Source of the DNA: Deltaproteobacteria bacterium
Lineage (GTDB): Bacteria; Desulfobacterota; Desulfobaccia; Desulfobaccales; 0-14-0-80-60-11
Length of the DNA stretch: 5,302 nt
Assembly: GCA_019308625.1 (NCBI GenBank)
Contig: JAFDHU010000196.1
Coordinates: forward strand, 1 to 5,302
Direction of reading: 5' to 3'
Shown here: one piece after another, positions 1-5,241 of the stretch
Layout of the letters: each line of letters starts with the position of its first letter
How positions within the stretch are numbered: position 1 is the first letter of the stretch
Translations under genes and position numbers: made by a program
The notes under the pieces: model-generated
Seen by the model: the letters and a program-made list of their open reading frames with translations, nothing else
Databases searched by the model: none
Told to the model about the DNA's origin: nothing

Positions 1-1212
1 CTGATCCAGGCCCTGGGTGATGAGAACTGGTCTGTGCGTCACGCCGCGGCTCAGGCCCTGGACAGCCGGGGAATATCCTGGGGCTGGCTGATCACTGAAA
101 AGATATTCAAGGGCCAAGTTCTTAATCAGCAAGAGATAGCCCAGCTCAATGACCTCCGGGTCATGAACCCCCTGATTAAGGCCCTGGCTGATAACGATAG
201 TGATGTGCAAGAAGCCGCGGCTAAGGTTCTGGCGGCGCTGGGTGACCCGCAGATTGTTGACCAACTGCTCCGCCTTATCAGGAATAACGACATCAGGTTG
301 CGGGAAGGTGCGGCCCGGGCCTTGGGACGGCTCAAGGATCTCCGGGCGGTGGAGCCCCTGATCCGGGCTTTGGAGGATGAAAATTGGGGGGTGCGTTTCG
401 CCGCAGCCCGGGCCCTGGAGAAGCTAAAGGATCCCCGGGCGGTGGAACCTTTGATCCAGGCTTTGGGGGATGAGGATTGGGGGGTGCGTTTCGCTACAGC
501 CCGGGGCCTGGGGCGACTCAAGGATCCCCGGGCGGTGGAGCCCCTGATCCGGGCCCTGGGAGACGCGGACGAGTCTGTGCATCTCGCCGCGGCATGGGCC
601 CTGGGACAGCTCAAAGACCCCCGGGCGGCCAAGCCCCTGAAAAAGGCGTGGCAGGAAGGGGGAACGAGTTTCCGAAAAGTTGTCCAGCAGGCTCTGGACA
701 AGATAGCCCAAGCCGGGGCGGATTGGTTCCGGCTTGAACCGGTCCCCCTCTGCCGTTCCTGCCTCTGTCGGTTTACGGAGCTCTCCCTGAAGCTTTCTTT
801 CTGGCAGCGGTACCGTTTCTACGGCTGCCGCCAGTGCTGGGGCGCCAGCTTTGCCTTGCAAGGCGTGCAGCGGGTGGCCCTGGTGCTGGACCGCCGCCTG
901 TCTGCCCCAAAAGAACCCTTTGTCCCGCAGGAGGAGGTGCTCTACGTCTTCTGGTTCCCAAACCGTCCCTTGGCCGATCTGGATGAGTTCCTGGTGGGGG
1001 AGCACGAGTATGTTGATCTTCAGGAGTTCTACCAGTCTTGGGCGCAGCGGGCCGATGCCTGGCGGCGGGCGCGATTGCGGGTCGTGCCAGCCCGGGTTCT
1101 CGCCGGGGTTGAGTTGAGCCCGGAGGAAGAGAGCCTCCTTACAAGGTGGTTCTCCCGGTTGGAGCCCCTGCCCCCGGCCGAGGCGGAGAAACTTTTTGCC
1201 TTGAGAAGGTGA
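1..1212 (+). CDS. HEAT-repeat protein with C-terminal cysteine-rich domain (5' end outside window)
   Basis: The frame is open from base 1, so the true start lies upstream; the GTG at 34 falls inside a repeat and is not a credible start. Counting visible residues from base 1 (403 in all), residues 1-20 end one HEAT repeat and residues 49 to about 232 form six more in strict 31-residue register. Their consensus, L-x-D-x-R-A-V-x-P-L-I-x-A-L followed by V-R-x-A-A-A-x-A-L, is that of PBS-lyase-type HEAT repeats. Such alpha-solenoids are usually protein-binding scaffolds. Residues 1-20 and 49 onward are separated by a longer, non-repeat linker. From about residue 241 a different domain starts, with Cys251, Cys254, Cys256 and then Cys276, Cys279, a CxxC-x21-CxxC layout suggesting a zinc-ribbon-like site, followed by about 120 residues I cannot assign. 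No signal peptide can be judged without the N-terminus. The HEAT call is firm; the function is unknown. A terminator follows, so it ends its transcript. Confidence 0.9.
   Translation: MIQALGDENWSVRHAAAQALDSRGISWGWLITEKIFKGQVLNQQEIAQLNDLRVMNPLIKALADNDSDVQEAAAKVLAALGDPQIVDQLLRLIRNNDIRLREGAARALGRLKDLRAVEPLIRALEDENWGVRFAAARALEKLKDPRAVEPLIQALGDEDWGVRFATARGLGRLKDPRAVEPLIRALGDADESVHLAAAWALGQLKDPRAAKPLKKAWQEGGTSFRKVVQQALDKIAQAGADWFRLEPVPLCRSCLCRFTELSLKLSFWQRYRFYGCRQCWGASFALQGVQRVALVLDRRLSAPKEPFVPQEEVLYVFWFPNRPLADLDEFLVGEHEYVDLQEFYQSWAQRADAWRRARLRVVPARVLAGVELSPEEESLLTRWFSRLEPLPPAEAEKLFALRR
145..702 (+). repeat. Tandem 93-bp HEAT-coding repeats (six units)
   Basis: Units of exactly 93 bp (31 codons) begin at 145, 238, 331, 424, 517 and 610, the last one degenerating after about 690. 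The first two are diverged. The units at 331, 424 and 517 are close at the DNA level: 331 and 424 look about 85% identical by eye, and all share the core GGCGGTGGA plus GATCC words. This suggests recent duplication or gene conversion within the array rather than only conservation of protein structure. Confidence 0.85.
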
Positions 1213-1235
1213 AGGCGGTTCCTTAAAAGCCGCCT
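1213..1235 (+). other. Small hairpin just after the HEAT gene stop codon
   Basis: AGGCGG (1213-1218) can pair with CCGCCT (1230-1235) across an 11-nt loop directly after the stop codon. No T run follows, so on its own it is a poor intrinsic terminator. It might protect the mRNA 3' end, or have no role, because a stronger terminator lies 40 bp further on. Confidence 0.3.
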
Positions 1236-1275
1236 CCGGAAAGAATTTTGAAAAATTTCCGTGCCCGTCATATTT

Positions 1276-1316
1276 AACCTGGGGGGCGGGGGCGCCGTCC
1301 CCGGGTTTTTGTTTTT
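1276..1316 (+). terminator. Rho-independent terminator of the HEAT-repeat gene
   Basis: AACCTGGGG (1276-1284) pairs with CCCCGGGTT (1299-1307), giving nine pairs including one G-T wobble. The loop can close further as GGC/GCC. TTTTTGTTTTT follows at 1306-1316. A GC-rich stem followed directly by a long T tract is the classic intrinsic terminator, and it lies 64 bp after the stop codon on the same strand. Confidence 0.8.
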
Positions 1317-1465
1317 CATCGCCGGGCGGCTGCGCCAATACCGGGAGAACAACAAGACGCCCACTTCCCTCGACCTAAGAAGGTCTCTGGGGCGCGGGAT
1401 TTAAGGTCTGCTTTTCCAAGTCATTCCCTACCGCAAGCAGGTTGCCGATGGCGAGGGGGGAGAAG

Positions 1466-1490
1466 CCCCTTCGGAGGGGGGAACTTTTTT
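1466..1490 (+). terminator. Weak terminator-like hairpin
   Basis: CCCCT (1466-1470) and AGGGG (1475-1479) enclose a TCGG tetraloop, and six T residues follow at 1485-1490 after a 5-nt gap. The stem is short and detached from the T run, and no gene is seen directly upstream. It may be a remnant terminator or chance in a G-rich stretch. Confidence 0.25.
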
Positions 1491-1511
1491 GAACCCACAG
1501 GAAGCCCGTAG

Positions 1512-1625
1512 ACAGGCAATCAAGCCACGGCCGATCTGGGGTGCCGTTTTCCGGACCCTGTCCTGGTCTACACCAGCGGTTCAGGAATTGGCAAGTTGGT
1601 AGCCCAAGTGGTAGCCCAAGAGTGA
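1512..1625 (+). pseudogene. Possible remnant of an integrase C-terminus (speculative)
   Basis: The frame is open from just after a TAG at 1509-1511 to the TGA at 1623-1625, encoding about 37 residues that end ...SGSGIGKLVAQVVAQE. There is no plausible start codon. It ends 37 bp before the 3' end of the oppositely oriented tRNA gene. Phage-type tyrosine recombinases often sit at this place, and some have short repetitive tails of this kind. No catalytic motif (R..H-x-x-R..Y) is present in the remaining sequence, so the identity rests only on position and tail character. It could equally be non-coding. Confidence 0.2.
1597..1620 (+). repeat. Perfect 12-bp tandem repeat (two copies)
   Basis: TGGTAGCCCAAG occurs twice head to tail with no mismatch, at 1597-1608 and 1609-1620. 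Because the unit is a multiple of three, it reads as repeated V-A-Q in one frame. It lies about 40 bp from the tRNA 3' end. It may be a slippage product or paired binding sites for a recombinase or regulator. Confidence 0.85.
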
Positions 1626-1662
1626 AAAGGTCTAGGTTGCTTGAACTAAGTGCTTGATTTTA

Positions 1663-1737
1663 TGGAGCCGGCAGTCGGATTTGAACCGACGACCTGCTGA
1701 TTACGAATCAGCTGCTCTACCCCTGAGCTATGCCGGC
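1663..1737 (-). tRNA. tRNA-Thr (anticodon CGU), CCA encoded
   Basis: Read on the minus strand, a 75-nt cloverleaf folds cleanly. The acceptor arm is GCCGGCA/TGCCGGC. The D arm is GCTC/GAGC around AGGGGTA. The anticodon stem is GCTGA/TCAGC with loop TTCGTAA, so the anticodon is CGT at 1705-1703, reading threonine ACG codons. The variable loop is short, and the T arm is GTCGG/CCGAC around TTCGAAT. The discriminator is T, and the CCA end is encoded at 1665-1663. All stems are fully paired, so the gene looks functional. It stands alone, not in a tRNA cluster. No clear terminator is seen downstream of it on the minus strand. Confidence 0.96.
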
Positions 1738-1745
1738 TCTTTCAA

Positions 1746-1774
1746 AATTTAACCCGTAAGGCGGGTTTTGGCAA
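1746..1774 (-). promoter_or_regulatory. Likely sigma-70-type promoter of tRNA-Thr
   Basis: On the minus strand, TTGCCA (1774-1769; five of six matches to TTGACA) is followed by exactly 17 nt and then TAAATT (1751-1746; four of six matches to TATAAT). The predicted start is at about 1739, only about 2 nt before the mature tRNA 5' end, implying an almost leaderless transcript. The 17-nt spacer carries the ACCCG/CGGGT hairpin of the 25-bp repeat. The upstream repeat copy supplies a second TTGCCA, but no -10 at the right distance. Confidence 0.55.
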
Positions 1775-1801
1775 TTACCCGTAAGGCGGGTTTTGGCAAT
1801 T
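1752..1801. repeat. Perfect 25-bp tandem duplication between tRNA-Thr and the DUF3786 gene
   Basis: Two identical 25-bp units lie head to tail at 1752-1776 and 1777-1801. Each starts ACCCGTAAGGCGGG and ends TTTTGGCAATT. Inside each, ACCCG and CGGGT form a small stem with a 5-nt loop, extended to AACCCG/CGGGTT in the first copy. The hairpins could help end the DUF3786 transcript (minus strand). The first copy also supplies the -35 element and spacer of the tRNA promoter. With no spacers and only two copies, it is not a CRISPR array. Confidence 0.9.
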
Positions 1802-1849
1802 CCTGGTGGGAGGGTTGGCGTTTTTCTTGTCAACTCATCGCCGCCCGGG

Positions 1850-2461
1850 TCAGCCGGCTGCGGCCAGCAGCTCCCTGACCACCACCACAATGAGGCCCAA
1901 TACCGCGTCCAGGTGCCAGATTTGCTCCAGCCCCCCAGGGACGCCAAAGGAAACCTGGGCCGGGAATTCCTCATCGGCCAGCCAGAGGATCACCTCCACC
2001 TGCAGCCCGGGGAACACCTGGAAAGCCAAGGCCGCATCCCCGGCCGGACGCACCACAGCGCCCAAGCGCTCGCCGGTCTGGAGAAAACCTGCCAAGTCCC
2101 GGCCGAATCGTTTCTCCAACAGGGGATTGGGCAGGGCATGGGGGCCGGATTTCTGGAAGAAGGTGGTGCCGCCGGTAAGCTCCAAAGGACTGACCAGCGG
2201 ACCCAGGGTCTTGGGATCCACCCGCAGCAGGTAAAGAAGTGCGGTCAGGCAGAGGCGGAAGCCCGGCTCGGCGTCCTCGGCTCCTGCTATGACCACCCGG
2301 CGCTCCCGGGGCTCAACCACCAGCTCCCGGTTTAGAAAGGGCAGGCGGTAGGAGTTTTCTCTAAAAACCGCCCCGGTGCGGCGGCAAACCTCCGCCGGGT
2401 CGGCCCGGCCGAGCTCCTCCCAGAAACCCTCATTGACTTCCGCACATTTCTCGTAAAGCAT
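1850..2461 (-). CDS. DUF3786 domain-containing protein
   Basis: A 203-residue soluble protein spanning most of a DUF3786 domain. Recognisable parts in order are an N-terminal helix with DPAEVCRRTGA (21-31), the N-R-E-L-V-V core strand region (44-49), TALLYLLR (73-80), a glycine-containing segment SPLELTGG (91-98), FGRD (119-122), and the C-terminal GDAALAFQVFPGLQVEVILW (141-160) with LADEEFPA (161-168). The family is known mainly from anaerobic bacteria, and its function is unestablished. No membrane segment or signal peptide is seen; the scattered cysteines form no CxxC pair. ATG at 2461 is the only usual start codon in this frame after the upstream stop, but it lacks a good ribosome binding site and the frame upstream still looks protein-like, so the N-terminus is uncertain. 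The gene is divergent from the CoA synthetase and ends about 110 bp upstream of tRNA-Thr on the same strand. Confidence 0.88.
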   Translation of the reverse strand: MLYEKCAEVNEGFWEELGRADPAEVCRRTGAVFRENSYRLPFLNRELVVEPRERRVVIAGAEDAEPGFRLCLTALLYLLRVDPKTLGPLVSPLELTGGTTFFQKSGPHALPNPLLEKRFGRDLAGFLQTGERLGAVVRPAGDAALAFQVFPGLQVEVILWLADEEFPAQVSFGVPGGLEQIWHLDAVLGLIVVVVRELLAAAG

Positions 2462-2517
2462 AGGGTTGGTGGCAAACTCTTGGTAAGATAGTTCTACCAG
2501 GCTGCCGACATTTTCTC

Positions 2518-2523
2518 TATAAT
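2518..2523 (+). promoter_or_regulatory. Candidate -10 element (TATAAT) upstream of the CoA synthetase gene
   Basis: A perfect TATAAT lies on the plus strand in an AT-rich patch of the divergent intergenic region. At 16-18 nt upstream there is no good -35 hexamer; the 17-nt position reads TACCAG. If used, transcription would start near 2530 and leave a 5' UTR of about 160 nt. It may need an activator or be fortuitous. Confidence 0.35.
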
Positions 2524-2572
2524 TTATGGGTTAAAAAACCGGGAGATAATCCCTAAAATTCTTTGGCATCTG

Positions 2573-2602
2573 CCCGGGGAACCTGCGGGACATTCTCCCG
2601 GG
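2573..2602 (+). promoter_or_regulatory. GC-rich hairpin in the presumed 5' UTR of the CoA synthetase gene
   Basis: CCCGGGGAA (2573-2581) pairs with TTCTCCCGGG (2593-2602) through six plus three base pairs with one bulged T, around an 11-nt loop. No T run follows, so it is not an intrinsic terminator. The right arm can instead pair with CCGGGAGA at 2539-2546 (eight pairs), which would be mutually exclusive. A role in mRNA stability or attenuation is conceivable, but only the pairing potential is seen. Confidence 0.35.
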
Positions 2603-2638
2603 ACCGGATAATTGGCTTCAAATCGGGCCCGGACGCTT

Positions 2639-2643
2639 GGAAG
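2639..2643 (+). promoter_or_regulatory. Shine-Dalgarno-like GGAAG for the alternative start at 2651
   Basis: GGAAG is followed by 7 nt and an in-frame ATG at 2651, the best-spaced ribosome binding site in this region. It would add 14 basic residues (MNFLRPGRSGKRRT) ahead of the family-typical MKKFFYP start at 2693, which itself has only a poor purine-rich leader. Confidence 0.4.
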
Positions 2644-2692
2644 TCGGGCCATGAATTTTCTGAGACCAGGGAGAAGCGGTAAGCGGCGGACA

Positions 2693-4843
2693 ATGAAAAA
2701 ATTCTTTTATCCACGCAGCGTGGCGGTGGTGGGGGTTTCAGAAAATCCCGTCAATCTGGGCCGGGGTATTATTCTCAATATGCTCCAGGCCGGCTATCAG
2801 GGGAAGATTTACCCGGTGGGGCCCAAAGGCGGGAGGGTATATGGGCTGCCTATACTCCCCCATATCCGGGAGCTGCCTGAGCCGGTGGACTTGGCCGCGA
2901 TACTGACCCCGGCCCGGTTCGTGCCCCAGGTGGTGGAGGATTGCGGCGCCCTGGGCATTGACCGGGTAGTGGTGGAATCCGGCGGCTTTGCCGAACTGGG
3001 GGAGCAGGGCCAGGCCCTGCAGGATGAAATCGCCCTTCTGATCGAGCGATACGGTCTGAGACTCATCGGACCCAACGGTCTGGGCGTGGTCAACATGGAG
3101 GTCGGGCTGTGCCTGCCTTTTTCCCAGATGACTCCCATGCCCCGCCGGGGCAACATTTCCATCATATCCCAAAGCGGCGGGGTGGCCATGCACCTGTCCG
3201 CCTGGATGACTAGGGAAGGCTTGGGTCTGAACAAATTCGTCAGCCTGGGCAACAAGCTCAATGTGGCGGAAAACGAGGTTCTGGCCTATCTGCTGGAGGA
3301 CCCCGGCACCCAGGCGGTGTACCTGTATCTGGAGGGCCTGGAGGACGGGCGGGGGCTTCTGGAGACGGCCCGCCGGGCCCGAAAGCCCGTCTATCTCCAG
3401 CTGCCCAACGTGGGGGAGGAGACGGCCGCTATCTCCTATTCCCATACCGCTTCCCTGGCCTCCGATGACCAAGTGGTGGAAGCCGCCTGCCGCCAAGCTG
3501 GGATCATCAGGGTGAAAAGTCAGTACGAATTTCTGGTGGCGGCCAAACTGACGGGGCAGCCACCGGTTACGGGTGACAACCTGGTGGTGCTTTCCCGCAG
3601 CGGCGGCGAGGCGGTACTGGCGGCCTATGCCTGCCGGGAGTGGGGCTTCCGACTGCCGCCCCTGGCGCCTCGTTTGGCCGACTTCCTGATGGAAAGCTCT
3701 CGCTCCAAAATCATCAAGCCCACCAATCCGGTGGACTTGGGGGATATTTTTGATTTTTCCGTGTATTCCCGGGTCATGGCCGAACTTTGTCAGGATCCCG
3801 AAGTGCACGCCGTACTGCTCAACTACGGGCCGGTGTATGATCCGGAGCGGGAGGACGCCCGGAGGATGGCCCGCCACCTGGTGAAGCAGGCTAGGGAAGC
3901 CGACAAGCCTCTGGCGGTGTGCATCTGCGCCACCCTGGAGGAAGAGGAGTTTTTCCGGGAGGAGCTGAGTTTCCCGGTGTTTCATTTCCCCGGGGAGGCG
4001 ATTCGGGCCCTGGCCATCAGCCGGTTCTTCGCCCGGCGCCCCCGGCTGCCGGCGGAAAAAAAACGCCCGCGCCTCAGCCGGGACAAGATTGCCATGCTTT
4101 TGTCCCAGCAGACCTCCCACGGTTTTCTGCCGTTGAACGCGGCCCTATCCCTGGTGACCTATCTGGGCATACCCGTGGTGGGCTGGCAGACCGCGGGGAG
4201 CCGCGATGAGACCCTGATCGCCGCCGGAAATTTGGGCTACCCGGTCTGTCTGAAGCTGGCCGCGCCCTCTCTCATCCACAAGACCGAAGCAGGGGCGGTG
4301 ATTCTGGACCTCTACAGCCCGGGGGACGTGTCCGCGGCTTTTGCCCGGCTGGAGAAAGTGGCACACCAGACCCTGCCCCAGGGGGAGGTCTGGGAAGTGG
4401 TGGTCATGACCCAGGTGCAGGGCGGGGAGGAGGTCATCCTGGGGGCCCGCCGGGACCGCAACTTCGGGCCGGTGCTGGTCTTCGGCGCCGGCGGCATCTG
4501 GACCGAAACCCTGGAGGACGTGGCCTTGCGGGTGGCGCCCGTGACCCGGGAAGAGGCCCTGGACATGATTCTGGAAACCAAAATCGGCCGGATTCTCCAG
4601 GGGGTTCGGGGACGGCCGCCGGCCGATTTGGATTCCCTATGCCGGGCGCTTACGACTCTTTCTCAGCTGATGGTGGAGTTTCCCCGGGTACAGGAAGTAG
4701 ACCTCAATCCGGTACGGGTTTTCCCGGGCAGCAAGGGAATCCTGACCCTGGATGCCCGGATCCGGGTAGGGCAGGGAGTTGAAAATCAGACCGCAGGGGC
4801 GGGAGGCAACCAAGCCCCGGAAGAAATTAACAACACTTCTTAA
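2693..4843 (+). CDS. Acetate/acyl-CoA ligase (ADP-forming), fused alpha-beta chain
   Basis: This 716-residue enzyme should interconvert acyl-CoA + ADP + phosphate with acid + CoA + ATP in the cytoplasm; acetate is the usual substrate, but specificity cannot be read here. The order is a CoA-binding Rossmann domain (1-130; SVAVVGVSEN 9-18, IGPNG 125-129), a succinyl-CoA-ligase-like domain (150-300; SQSGG 159-163, YLEG with Glu214, SHT with His251), a second ligase domain to about 450, and a C-terminal ATP-grasp domain (480-700; IHKTEAG with His529, FGAGG 597-601, GVRGRPP 637-643, EVDLNP 668-673). His251 and His529 fit the two phosphate-relay histidines of the family, and Glu214 its conserved partner. 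The canonical KSGR run before the histidine is replaced by QLPNVGEE. There is no GNAT domain, so it is not a protein acetyltransferase of the Pat type. I chose ATG 2693 because family members start a few residues before the Rossmann strand; ATG 2651 has a better ribosome binding site, and TTG 2612 is possible but unlikely. Confidence 0.93.
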   Translation: MKKFFYPRSVAVVGVSENPVNLGRGIILNMLQAGYQGKIYPVGPKGGRVYGLPILPHIRELPEPVDLAAILTPARFVPQVVEDCGALGIDRVVVESGGFAELGEQGQALQDEIALLIERYGLRLIGPNGLGVVNMEVGLCLPFSQMTPMPRRGNISIISQSGGVAMHLSAWMTREGLGLNKFVSLGNKLNVAENEVLAYLLEDPGTQAVYLYLEGLEDGRGLLETARRARKPVYLQLPNVGEETAAISYSHTASLASDDQVVEAACRQAGIIRVKSQYEFLVAAKLTGQPPVTGDNLVVLSRSGGEAVLAAYACREWGFRLPPLAPRLADFLMESSRSKIIKPTNPVDLGDIFDFSVYSRVMAELCQDPEVHAVLLNYGPVYDPEREDARRMARHLVKQAREADKPLAVCICATLEEEEFFREELSFPVFHFPGEAIRALAISRFFARRPRLPAEKKRPRLSRDKIAMLLSQQTSHGFLPLNAALSLVTYLGIPVVGWQTAGSRDETLIAAGNLGYPVCLKLAAPSLIHKTEAGAVILDLYSPGDVSAAFARLEKVAHQTLPQGEVWEVVVMTQVQGGEEVILGARRDRNFGPVLVFGAGGIWTETLEDVALRVAPVTREEALDMILETKIGRILQGVRGRPPADLDSLCRALTTLSQLMVEFPRVQEVDLNPVRVFPGSKGILTLDARIRVGQGVENQTAGAGGNQAPEEINNTS

Positions 4844-4881
4844 ATTTATTCCAAAACACTTTAAAATTATTGAGTAAAAAC

Positions 4882-5241
4882 ATGACTCCATATCTCTGGC
4901 TGATACCGGTTTTGGGCCTAGTGGTGGGCATCGGGGCCTCCTTCAGCGGCTTGGGCGGCGGCTTCCTGATGGTGCCCATTCTGCTCTTCCTGGGATTTTC
5001 CGCCCAGCAGGCGGTGGGCACCTCCTTTCTGGGCATCCTGGTCATTTCCTTATCTGCCGTGCTGGCCCACGGCCGCTTGGCCCATGTGCATTACCCCACC
5101 GGCATCCTGCTGGGTTTGGGGGGTGTCGTCGGGGCCCAAATCGGGGCCCGACTGCTGGATTATGTCTCCACCGGCAGTTTCAAAAAGATTTTCGCCGGCA
5201 TTTTGCTGGGCCTGGCGGTTTATCTGTTTTTCCAGAAATAA
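4882..5241 (+). CDS. TSUP (TauE/SafE) family membrane protein, half length
   Basis: A 119-residue, very hydrophobic protein with about four to five membrane segments (roughly 5-23, 27-39, 44-62, 73-92, 101-117). The signature GIGASFSGLGGGFLMVPILL (16-35), then AVGTSF (44-49) and a GLGGVVGAQIGARLL stretch (78-92), is typical of one TSUP repeat. Full-length relatives are about 250 residues with two such repeats and are linked to export of sulfite, sulfoacetate or other organic anions across the inner membrane. Here only one repeat is encoded, and no second repeat follows in the 61 bp left, so it may act as a homodimer or with another half protein. ATG 4882 is preferred; TTG at 4870 would add four residues. 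The ribosome binding site is weak in both cases. The gene lies 38 bp after the CoA synthetase gene with no terminator between, so cotranscription is likely. Confidence 0.87.
   Translation: MTPYLWLIPVLGLVVGIGASFSGLGGGFLMVPILLFLGFSAQQAVGTSFLGILVISLSAVLAHGRLAHVHYPTGILLGLGGVVGAQIGARLLDYVSTGSFKKIFAGILLGLAVYLFFQK

Larger units (their letters stand above)
1317..1662. other. Intergenic stretch without a convincing gene
   Basis: About 345 bp between the HEAT gene's terminator and the tRNA. No reading frame on either strand has both reasonable length and a recognisable family. It contains a 5-bp hairpin with a T run (1466-1490), a perfect 12-bp tandem repeat (1597-1620) and a short open frame (1512-1625) ending in KLVAQVVAQE. 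Its position at the 3' end of a tRNA gene, where integrative elements insert, makes decayed element DNA plausible but unproven. Confidence 0.5.

Noticed and set aside
424..1338. 304-codon minus-strand open frame opposite the HEAT gene
   Set aside because: Low-complexity proline- and glutamine-rich translation antisense to clear HEAT repeats; its start lies in the terminator region. It is a shadow of the real gene.
1372..1385. GACCT-AAGA-AGGTC palindrome
   Set aside because: A 5-bp stem with no T run and no neighbouring gene end; expected by chance in this length of sequence.
1489..1602. TTG-started 37-codon frame with an upstream GGAGG
   Set aside because: The G-run is part of a hairpin region, the spacing is long (11 nt), and the peptide has no recognisable feature, so I did not call it a gene.
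1752..1801. CRISPR-like repeats
   Set aside because: The two copies are directly adjacent with no spacer between them and there are no cas genes.
1793..2335. 180-codon plus-strand open frame opposite the DUF3786 gene
   Set aside because: Antisense to a protein with recognised family motifs; its own translation shows no family character.
2738..4120. 460-codon open frame on the minus strand inside the CoA synthetase gene
   Set aside because: It mirrors the GC-rich third-position bias of the real gene, has no recognisable domain, and its composition is rich in H, Q, G and P, typical of an antisense shadow.
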